Shown here piece after piece: positions 24,236 to 28,191 of a DNA stretch of 28,191 nt (positions are counted from its first letter, which is position 1; every line of letters begins with the position of its first letter). The position numbers and the translations under genes were made by a program. Source of the stretch: a virus. The notes beneath the pieces were generated by a model. It saw only the letters and a program-made list of their open reading frames with translations. It had not been told where the DNA came from and searched no databases. The DNA lies in the IMG/VR virus record IMGVR_UViG_3300027917_000149, positions 1 through 28,191 of that record. One strand, 5' to 3'.

Positions 24236-24243
24236 GATAAATA
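24236..24243 (+). promoter_or_regulatory. Late-type promoter variant
   Basis: GATAAATA directly before a G-run hairpin and 26 nt before the ATG at 24270. Confidence 0.5.
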
Positions 24244-24269
24244 GGGGGGAGTAATACCCCTCTATTTTT
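24244..24269 (+). terminator. Probable terminator after the 577-aa gene
   Basis: A run of six G (24244-24249) can pair with CCCC (24257-24260), with flanking A-T pairs, and is followed within 4 nt by five T. It is weaker than the others. The next ATG follows the T run with no gap. Confidence 0.55.
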
Positions 24270-24431
24270 ATGTCAAGTAACGGAGTGAACAAAGAAGAAT
24301 TAAAAGTTCGGGTAATGAGGTTGAAAAGAGCAGTAGATAATGAAGGACCAGATGTATGGAAGGGAGAAAGAGCACTTGCTCATAAATACCTCAATAAAGT
24401 TTTAGATATTCTTGATGAATACAGGTATTGA
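24270..24431 (+). CDS. 53-aa hypothetical protein
   Basis: Reads MSSNGVNKEELKVRVMRLKRA onward in part and ends KVLDILDEYRY. It is one or two charged helices, and similar ELKVRV...LNKVLDIL proteins are common in cyanophages by my recollection. The ATG abuts the T run of the terminator, so no ribosome-binding site is present. It overlaps the nuclease gene by 17 nt. Function unknown. Confidence 0.62.
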   Translation: MSSNGVNKEELKVRVMRLKRAVDNEGPDVWKGERALAHKYLNKVLDILDEYRY

Positions 24432-24861
24432 CTATGAAAATCCGTGGTGCTATGATAACGGATATTTTACTAGTGATGATATTGGAGACTACTTTGGTTT
24501 TGTTTATAACATTACCAATCTCACAAACGAACGACAATATATTGGTAGAAAATATTTTTGGTCTTTTAGAAAACCAAAAGGAAAGAGTAGAAAAGTAAAA
24601 ATAGAATCTGATTGGAAAAAATACTATGGATCTTGCCCAGAACTTAAAGAAGATATTGAAAAATACGGCAAGGGAAATTTTAAAAGAACTATCCTCTCTT
24701 TACACGGAACTAAAGGAAGAGTCAACTTTGAAGAAACACGACAACTCTTCCTCAACGGAGTCCTCACCGAATCCCTTGACAATGGAGAACCTGCCTACTA
24801 CAATAGCAACATCCTCAGCAGGTACTTCCGAAAAGACTACTATGGAAAAGATTGTGATTGA
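24415..24861 (+). CDS. GIY-YIG-like endonuclease candidate
   Basis: A 148-aa protein with GFVYNITNLTNERQYIGRKYFWS (in parts) near residues 28-50, a variant of the GIY-YIG signature (GxxY...YIG). Basic KPKGKSRKVKIESDWKKYYGS follows, then FKRTILSL and FEETRQLF with a candidate catalytic Glu. Such stand-alone nucleases are frequent in T4-like cyanophages and may act as homing or host-DNA-degrading enzymes. No intron is associated. ATG 24415 is used; the TTG at 24412 is less likely. A CATAAATA at 24381 might be a late promoter. It overlaps genes on both sides. Confidence 0.7.
   Translation: MNTGIDYENPWCYDNGYFTSDDIGDYFGFVYNITNLTNERQYIGRKYFWSFRKPKGKSRKVKIESDWKKYYGSCPELKEDIEKYGKGNFKRTILSLHGTKGRVNFEETRQLFLNGVLTESLDNGEPAYYNSNILSRYFRKDYYGKDCD
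24776..24804 (+). promoter_or_regulatory. Sigma70-type promoter inside the nuclease gene
   Basis: TTGACA at 24776-24781, 17-nt spacer, TACAAT at 24799-24804, 37 nt before the ATG at 24842. Likely serves the 81-aa gene. Confidence 0.62.
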
Positions 24862-25087
24862 TTCTACCGAAGAGGTAATTATTTGGGTTGTCAATAAAAT
24901 CAACGAATTGATTGAAGAGGATACTGAAGAATCTAGAAAAAACGCAATGTCTATGATTGAAGAGTATCAAGAATGGATTGATGCACTTCAAGATGATGGA
25001 GAAATAGATTACACTACTATTGCTGATAAGAATAATAAAGGGTGGACTGAAGAACAGGAAATCGACATACAAGACCCTTGGGCTTGA
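24842..25087 (+). CDS. Acidic 81-aa hypothetical protein
   Basis: Reads MEKIVIDSTEEVIIWVVNKI and continues with INELIEEDTEESRKNAM and EEYQEWIDALQDDGEIDYTT. It is strongly acidic, a possible DNA mimic or regulator, but no family is recognised. The start is chosen because the upstream part of the frame shadows the nuclease and a promoter (24776) lies just upstream. It overlaps the nuclease by 20 nt. The early-type promoter suggests it is made early, unlike its late neighbours. Confidence 0.62.
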   Translation: MEKIVIDSTEEVIIWVVNKINELIEEDTEESRKNAMSMIEEYQEWIDALQDDGEIDYTTIADKNNKGWTEEQEIDIQDPWA

Positions 25088-25112
25088 CAAATTCTAAATA
25101 ATAACTTATTAT
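25084..25112 (+). promoter_or_regulatory. Sigma70-type promoter facing a terminator
   Basis: TTGACA at 25084-25089 (overlapping the stop of the previous gene), 17-nt spacer, TATTAT at 25107-25112. Predicted start of transcription is about 25119, the first base of a terminator hairpin. Confidence 0.72.
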
Positions 25113-25118
25113 GTGCAG

Positions 25119-25142
25119 ACCTGTCGAAAGGCAGGTTTTTTA
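25119..25142 (+). terminator. Terminator hairpin with GAAA tetraloop
   Basis: ACCTGTC (25119-25125) pairs with GGCAGGT (25130-25136), one G-U, around a GAAA tetraloop, followed by a T run. It ends transcripts from the 81-aa gene or attenuates the promoter at 25084. Confidence 0.82.
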
Positions 25143-25181
25143 TTATGAGTCTTTGACTTGATTTTAGAGCCGTGGAAAGTG

Positions 25182-25196
25182 CCTTTTGCGAAAAGG
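25182..25196 (+). promoter_or_regulatory. Short stem-loop in the lysozyme gene leader
   Basis: CCTTTT/AAAAGG perfect 6-bp stem with loop GCG, 43 nt before the start at 25240, in an otherwise uncoded 95-nt stretch. Role unknown. Confidence 0.4.
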
Positions 25197-25239
25197 GTGT
25201 ACCCCCTTTCTATACGGATGTAGAGTTCAATTAAAATTA

Positions 25240-25872
25240 ATGCTTAAAACCCTTACAAGTTTAACCGTATCACTTCTTGGTGCGGTTGTAACATCAGCGG
25301 CAACACTGCCAACACCGGGATTTGCTACTTCAACTAATAATCCACCAATCGAAGAAACTAAATCCCAGGAGACAGCGACCAAAGAGGTTGCTCCCGAAAT
25401 GCCTAAAGTAAAACGGTTTGTTTGTAACGGATGTAATGCTAATGAAATAAAAACATTAGAGTTTTTACAAGAACGTGGAATAAAAGACAAAAATGCTCTT
25501 GCAACCATCATGGGCAATATTAGGCAAGAATCTGCATTTGTTCCTAATATTTGTGAAGGTGGTGCCAGAACATCATATCGTGGATGTGGAAGAGGTTATG
25601 GACTCATCCAATGGACTTCTGCGAATCGTTACCATGGATTGGGTCAACATGCTGTTAGTATTGGTGGCAATCCCTCTTCACTTGACACTCAATTGAAGTT
25701 CATGTTACATGAGGGAGACTGGAAAATGATTGAACCTCAAATGAAAACACCTGGCAAGACAATTAATCAGTATATGATGCTTGCTAGTAAATGGATTCGT
25801 TGGGGTCATCATGGTGCTAGAACCAATTATGCATATGATTACTCTAAACGATTTGTATTAGTGGAAAACTGA
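25240..25872 (+). CDS. Exported lysozyme-domain protein (putative endolysin or tail lysozyme)
   Basis: A 210-aa protein. Residues 1-29 look like a signal peptide (LKTLTSLTVSLLGAVVTSA, cleavage near TSA or GFA), followed by a Glu/Thr/Pro linker. Residues about 65-205 match the phage tail lysozyme (Phage_lysozyme2-type) pattern: ALATIMGNIRQESAFVPN with likely catalytic E97, RGYGLIQWTSANRY at 118-131, and LKFMLHEGDW. Family members cleave peptidoglycan. With a signal peptide it would be exported by the host Sec pathway and could act as a lysis enzyme; a structural or superinfection role is possible. ATG 25240 is preferred over an upstream in-frame TTG at 25186. Five Cys after the signal could form disulphides in the periplasm. 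Confidence 0.8.
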   Translation: MLKTLTSLTVSLLGAVVTSAATLPTPGFATSTNNPPIEETKSQETATKEVAPEMPKVKRFVCNGCNANEIKTLEFLQERGIKDKNALATIMGNIRQESAFVPNICEGGARTSYRGCGRGYGLIQWTSANRYHGLGQHAVSIGGNPSSLDTQLKFMLHEGDWKMIEPQMKTPGKTINQYMMLASKWIRWGHHGARTNYAYDYSKRFVLVEN

Positions 25873-25879
25873 ATAAATA
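25872..25879 (+). promoter_or_regulatory. Late-type promoter variant
   Basis: AATAAATA overlapping the last base of the lysozyme stop codon; transcription would start near 25885, inside the terminator 5' arm, 20 nt before cpeT. Confidence 0.5.
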
Positions 25880-25881
25880 TG

Positions 25882-25905
25882 GGAGAGTGATACTCTCCTT
25901 TTTTT
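25882..25905 (+). terminator. Terminator after the lysozyme gene, abutting cpeT
   Basis: Perfect 7-bp stem GGAGAGT/ACTCTCC (25882-25888 with 25892-25898), loop GAT, then seven T. The cpeT ATG begins at the next base. Confidence 0.92.
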
Positions 25906-26376
25906 ATGTCTAAATTACTAACTGATTTTAAAGAAAAACTTATAGGTCTTTATCATAATCGAAACCAAGCATATAGTCATCCACAGCAGTGGGCACACAT
26001 ATACGTTGAATTTAAAGAAACTGAAGATGGAAATATCCACTCAAAGAGTTGGTATGCCGTAGAGGGTTCAAGTAAACCATATCGTGATACTTTGCTGAAA
26101 GTAAAAGAAGAGGGGAAAACTATAATCGTTACTCCGGTGAATAATATTACAAATACTGAATCTTGTGATATTGTCTTTGAAAAATATGGTGAGTATTGGA
26201 TAGGAGAAAATGAGAAATGTATTATTCCCGATAAGAATACTTACGTTTCAACATCACTCAAATTTGATGGAAAAAACTATTTTTCAAGAGATGCTGGATA
26301 TGATTTACAAAGTGATAGATTTCTTTGGGGTAAGGATAAACATGAAGGTCATTTCCACTTCATAAAAACAAAGTAA
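25906..26376 (+). CDS. cpeT: CpeT-like phycobiliprotein lyase
   Basis: Predicted member of the CpeT/CpcT family, chromophore lyases or chaperones that help attach bilins to phycobiliproteins in cyanobacterial light harvesting; an auxiliary metabolic gene known in cyanophages. The 156-aa protein has LIGLYHNRNQAYSHPQQWAHI in parts at the start, SKSWYAVEG, a central ESCDIVFEKYGEYWIGE, and YVSTSLKFDGKNYFSRDAGYDL then RFLWGKDKHEGHF at the end, matching the family layout of a short beta barrel. It supports a host with phycobiliproteins. The ATG directly follows a terminator T run, so there is no ribosome-binding site. Whether it attaches bilin or acts as chaperone is unknown. Confidence 0.88.
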   Translation: MSKLLTDFKEKLIGLYHNRNQAYSHPQQWAHIYVEFKETEDGNIHSKSWYAVEGSSKPYRDTLLKVKEEGKTIIVTPVNNITNTESCDIVFEKYGEYWIGENEKCIIPDKNTYVSTSLKFDGKNYFSRDAGYDLQSDRFLWGKDKHEGHFHFIKTK

Positions 26377-26667
26377 ATGGAAAATCTTCCAGAAAATTCA
26401 AAAGAAGTTGTAGATAGTATTTCTAAAACTAAATTATTGAAAGTTGAAGATGAATCTGGATCTATAACTTTAGAGGCACATAATCAAGTAAATATTCAAC
26501 CAAATGGAACTCCATTTGGGGCAAAGTTGAAGTTGGAAACAAATGGTTCTATAACACCAACTCTAACATTTGATACTAAAAAAATGAGAGAGAAAATTCA
26601 AAAAACAGAACCATCTCAATCCATCAACAATGCTCTAGAGGAGTATTTTAAAAATGAAAATAGTTGA
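26377..26667 (+). CDS. Hypothetical protein (96 aa)
   Basis: Starts on the base after the cpeT stop. Polar and charged, with a beta-like centre (GSITLEAHNQVNIQPNGTPF, LKLETNGSITPTLTFDTKK in parts) and a C-terminal helix ending EEYFKNENS. No family recognised. Overlaps the next gene by 14 nt, so it belongs to the small-gene operon running from cpeT to 27714. Confidence 0.65.
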   Translation: MENLPENSKEVVDSISKTKLLKVEDESGSITLEAHNQVNIQPNGTPFGAKLKLETNGSITPTLTFDTKKMREKIQKTEPSQSINNALEEYFKNENS

Positions 26668-26983
26668 ATACTTAAAGCAAATAAATTGGTTTGATCAAGA
26701 AAGTAAATTTAATATACTTCATTTTAAATTTGGTAAAGAACGCAAACCAATCACACACTACATGAAAATTGGAGTGATATTAAGATTATCTTTAAATGTT
26801 CTATCATTTCTTCCTGGTGTTGATGAAGAAAGAATGTTTAATTTGATCGATGAAGCACAACTTCATCTTGGTGTTGATTTATTAAATGATTATATCATTC
26901 AAGATAAGGAATTACTTACCTATAGAATTCGTAGAAGAGTTCAAAAAGCAATAGAAGAGTATAAATCTAAAAATGAGAGTTAA
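26654..26983 (+). CDS. Hypothetical protein (109 aa), related to the next gene
   Basis: A helical 109-aa protein. The end DKELLTYRIRRRVQKAIEEYKSK matches the pattern PELLDYKVKRDVDRAISDYKKE in the gene that follows, so the two share a domain. It overlaps both neighbours (14 nt and 11 nt). No known function. Confidence 0.66.
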   Translation: MKIVEYLKQINWFDQESKFNILHFKFGKERKPITHYMKIGVILRLSLNVLSFLPGVDEERMFNLIDEAQLHLGVDLLNDYIIQDKELLTYRIRRRVQKAIEEYKSKNES

Positions 26984-27566
26984 CATTCTTGGGAAACAGT
27001 CTCTTGCTTCTGCAATTATTGTTGCAGGAGTAAACTGGGTTCGATTTTGGTTAAAAAGTAAAACTGGAATTGAGTTGGAAGAAAATATTATTTGGAAAAT
27101 ATATTATGAATTTGATAGATTTTCTGAAAGATTGAAACTTCAGAAGATGATTGAAAGTGTGGATGAAGAGGAATTTTTTAAATTTCTTGATGAATTTATT
27201 GAAGTTGTTGATGATGAGACTGTGAAGAATCCAAAGATACTTGAAAATAGACAACTTCTTTGGGAAATTTTTAAAGTCTTAAAGGAGTTATCTAAGAAAG
27301 GGTGGGTAAGAGATAATCCTGTTACTGACGAGGTTAAATACCAGATAAATAAGAAAATAAATGAAACACCGGAATTACTTGATTACAAAGTAAAACGAGA
27401 TGTTGATAGAGCAATATCCGATTATAAAAAAGAATCGGAAAAGATTCATAAACCAGAACCTGAAATAAAACCTATATTCACTGAAACTCTTGAAGGTGAA
27501 ACACTTTTAGGAGGTGAAATGCGATTAAGAGCACCTTGGATTAACGAAGATGGATCAACAAGATAA
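26973..27566 (+). CDS. Hypothetical protein (197 aa), related to the previous gene
   Basis: Starts inside the end of the previous gene. Mostly helical and charged; residues about 1-28 are mildly hydrophobic (ASAIIVAGVNWVRFWLK). The region about 118-152 has the ELLxYKxxRxVxxAIxxYK motif shared with the preceding protein. A Pro/Glu-rich C-terminal tail (KPEPEIKPIFTETLEG) looks flexible. No family recognised; a partner role with the 109-aa protein is a guess. Confidence 0.66.
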   Translation: MRVNILGKQSLASAIIVAGVNWVRFWLKSKTGIELEENIIWKIYYEFDRFSERLKLQKMIESVDEEEFFKFLDEFIEVVDDETVKNPKILENRQLLWEIFKVLKELSKKGWVRDNPVTDEVKYQINKKINETPELLDYKVKRDVDRAISDYKKESEKIHKPEPEIKPIFTETLEGETLLGGEMRLRAPWINEDGSTR

Positions 27567-27714
27567 AGAAGCACTTGACAAAGCGTATTCGGACATGATA
27601 AAAAGTTTATTTCAAAATTATGTTTTGGATCAAGACTTCAATAAGTTAAAGAGAGGTTTGACACATCTTAAAAAATCAAGAGATACCGTCTCAGATCTCC
27701 TTCAAGGGGGTTGA
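27550..27714 (+). CDS. 54-aa hypothetical protein
   Basis: Overlaps the previous gene by 17 nt. Reads MDQQDKEALDKAYSDMIKSL then FQNYVLDQDFNKLKRG and ends DLLQGG; helical. Similar short EALDKAY...FQNYVL proteins are found in cyanophages, by my recollection. Its stop overlaps the -35 of the tRNA promoter, so the gene abuts the tRNA array. Function unknown. Confidence 0.66.
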   Translation: MDQQDKEALDKAYSDMIKSLFQNYVLDQDFNKLKRGLTHLKKSRDTVSDLLQGG

Positions 27715-27739
27715 CATCCCAGAGATCTTGTGGTATTCT
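27711..27739 (+). promoter_or_regulatory. Sigma70-type promoter of the tRNA array
   Basis: TTGACA at 27711-27716, 17-nt spacer, TATTCT at 27734-27739, preceded by TGG (extended -10). Overlaps the end of the 54-aa gene. Start expected near 27746, 30 nt before tRNA-Tyr. Confidence 0.8.
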
Positions 27740-27750
27740 ATAGAAGTGGT

Positions 27751-27766
27751 CGAGGGAACAACCTCG
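27751..27766 (+). promoter_or_regulatory. Leader hairpin before tRNA-Tyr
   Basis: CGAGG/CCTCG stem (27751-27755 with 27762-27766), loop GAACAA. It sits at the 5' end of the expected precursor, perhaps aiding processing. Confidence 0.55.
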
Positions 27767-27775
27767 CATCAAGTC

Positions 27776-27857
27776 GGGTAGGTGTCCGAGTGGTTAATGG
27801 AAACGGACTGTAAATCCGTCGGCTCCGCCTTCGGGGGTTCAAATCCCTCCCTGCCCA
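27776..27857 (+). tRNA. tRNA-Tyr (GTA)
   Basis: 82-nt type II tRNA. Acceptor GGGTAGG with CCTGCCC (one G-U), anticodon stem ACGGA/TCCGT with loop CTGTAAA and anticodon GTA at 27810-27812, long variable arm GGC-TCC-GCC, T arm GGGGG-TTCAAAT-CCCTC, discriminator A. The gene gives CC but not the final A of CCA (next base T). A long variable arm is expected for bacterial tRNA-Tyr. Confidence 0.96.
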
Positions 27858-27862
27858 CCTTA

Positions 27863-27934
27863 GGGTCTGTAACTCAATGGTAGAGTAACGGGCTTTTAAC
27901 CTGGAAGTTGTGGGTTCGAGTCCCACCAGACCCA
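27863..27934 (+). tRNA. tRNA-Lys (TTT)
   Basis: 72 nt. Acceptor GGGTCTG/CAGACCC, D stem ACTC/GAGT, anticodon loop CTTTTAA with anticodon TTT at 27895-27897, T arm GTGGG-TTCGAGT-CCCAC, discriminator A; CCA is not encoded. It reads AAA/AAG, and Lys AAA is heavily used in this window. The anticodon stem has an A-G mismatch at its base. Confidence 0.95.
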
Positions 27935-27935
27935 T

Positions 27936-28018
27936 TGCCGTGGTTCAAACCTTATGATAGAATCCAGTGGGGCATCTGTCGGACAGGTTTGATTTAGATT
28001 CACAACCACACGGCACCA
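27936..28018 (+). ncRNA. Structured tRNA-sized element ending in CCA, not a standard tRNA
   Basis: An 80-nt element between tRNA-Lys and the next promoter. Its ends pair perfectly, TGCCGTG (27936-27942) with CACGGCA (28009-28015), and are followed by CCA. Internally CAAACCT (27946-27952) pairs with AGGTTTG (27985-27991). GAATC (27960-27964) in the enclosed loop can pair with GATTC (27997-28001) outside it, a possible pseudoknot. No D arm, anticodon arm or T arm can be drawn, so it is not a normal tRNA. T4 encodes two small stable RNAs of unknown function in its tRNA cluster; this may be a comparable RNA or a tRNA decay product. No start codon-led frame fits. Confidence 0.5.
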
Positions 28019-28019
28019 C

Positions 28020-28048
28020 TTGACAATCAAATCCTTTTGTGGTATGAT
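28020..28048 (+). promoter_or_regulatory. Second sigma70-type promoter within the tRNA array
   Basis: TTGACA at 28020-28025, 17-nt spacer, TATGAT at 28043-28048, preceded by TGG (extended -10). It begins 2 nt after the CCA of the structured element and drives tRNA-Arg and what follows. Confidence 0.8.
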
Positions 28049-28055
28049 TGTCTCA

Positions 28056-28077
28056 TCGGTCCTCTACCGAACTCGGT
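28056..28077 (+). promoter_or_regulatory. Mutually exclusive leader hairpins before tRNA-Arg
   Basis: TCGGT (28056-28060), ACCGA (28066-28070) and TCGGT (28073-28077): the middle segment can pair with the left one (loop CCTCT) or with the right one (ACCG/CGGT, loop AACT), but not both. An outer CCTC (28061-28064)/GAGG (28087-28090) pairing favours the right-hand form. Confidence 0.5.
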
Positions 28078-28097
28078 GAACTAAGTGAGGATCTTTT

Positions 28098-28174
28098 GTC
28101 TCAGTAGCTCAGTTGGATAGAGCATCTGCCTTCTAAGCAGTTGGTCGGGGGTTCAAGTCCCTCCTGAGACGCCA
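28098..28174 (+). tRNA. tRNA-Arg (TCT), CCA encoded
   Basis: 77 nt with CCA. Acceptor GTCTCAG/CTGAGAC, D stem GCTC/GAGC, anticodon stem CTGC/GCAG with loop CTTCTAA and anticodon TCT at 28132-28134, T arm GGGGG-TTCAAGT-CCCTC, discriminator G, then CCA at 28172-28174. It reads AGA/AGG; AGA is the dominant Arg codon in many genes here. Confidence 0.96.
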
Positions 28175-28191
28175 GGGGAATTAGCTCAGTT
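28175..28191 (+). tRNA. Start of a further tRNA, cut by window edge
   Basis: GGGGAAT followed by TAGCTCAGTT is the acceptor strand and D-arm start of a tRNA immediately after the CCA of tRNA-Arg. The anticodon is outside the window, so identity is unknown (a GGGG-type acceptor would suit Ala, among others). Confidence 0.8.

Noticed and set aside
25111-25161. 16-codon frame starting ATG 25111 through the terminator
   Set aside because: It is wholly inside a terminator hairpin and its T run, with no ribosome-binding site.
27575-27603. TTGACA at 27575 as a further promoter
   Set aside because: No acceptable -10 at 16-18 nt; the real tRNA promoter lies at 27711.
27738-27935. Minus-strand open frame of 65 codons across tRNA-Tyr and tRNA-Lys
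   Set aside because: It reads like the well-known false proteins made by translating the antisense of tRNA genes (GLEPTTSRLKARYS type). The region is fully explained by the tRNAs.
1-28191. CRISPR array, transposon or integrase/attachment site
   Set aside because: No regularly spaced direct repeats, transposase, integrase or inverted-repeat ends seen; the only tandem repeat is the short in-frame one at 22908.

Overview
The window is a segment of a T4-like cyanomyovirus (a lytic tailed phage of marine Synechococcus or Prochlorococcus). This rests on a T4-type replication and recombination set (gp62, RegA, gp43, UvsX, gp41, gp61, NrdA/NrdB) mixed with genes typical of cyanophages: Hsp20, MazG, a 2-oxoglutarate/Fe(II) dioxygenase and, most tellingly, a CpeT-like phycobiliprotein lyase. 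It also has T4-type late promoters (TATAAATA) and a tRNA array. All convincing genes are on the + strand, tightly packed, often with ATGA or longer overlaps. The sequence is AT-rich.

Layout. (1) 1-9506, early/middle replication block: 3' part of a DNA adenine methylase, gp62, regA, hsp20, two tandem Sm-like small proteins, gp43 polymerase, a 43-aa protein, uvsX, a 2OG-Fe(II) oxygenase, gp41 helicase, a TTG-start small protein, mazG and a 43-aa protein, closed by a strong terminator at 9521. (2) 9556-17755, virion/late block: a putative structural protein, two proteins with T4 internal-protein-like N termini, a 527-aa surface-type structural protein, a 940-aa internal-head/scaffold-like protein, a small membrane protein, a conserved 268-aa structural protein, and small unknowns including a coiled-coil membrane protein. 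(3) 17756-22418, nucleotide and primer synthesis: a small ORF, an early promoter, gp61 primase, nrdA and nrdB. (4) 22446-24209, a second repetitive head-type protein under tandem late promoters. (5) 24270-27714, small-gene region: a GIY-YIG-like nuclease, an exported lysozyme-domain protein, cpeT and several unknowns. (6) 27711-end, tRNA array: Tyr(GTA), Lys(TTT), an 80-nt structured element ending in CCA, Arg(TCT) and the start of another tRNA, driven by two internal early-type promoters.

How it fits together. The early block copies DNA (polymerase, clamp-loader subunit, helicase, primase, recombinase) and supplies dNTPs (NrdAB). RegA, MazG, Hsp20 and CpeT probably adjust translation, host nucleotide signalling, protein folding and light harvesting. 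Late genes build the head and tail and probably release the phage. Seven sites match TTGACA-N17-TAnnnT, which looks like a uniform host-sigma70 early promoter set. Several late promoters are physically merged with the terminator of the preceding gene. Functions come from reading motifs by eye; no database search was run.
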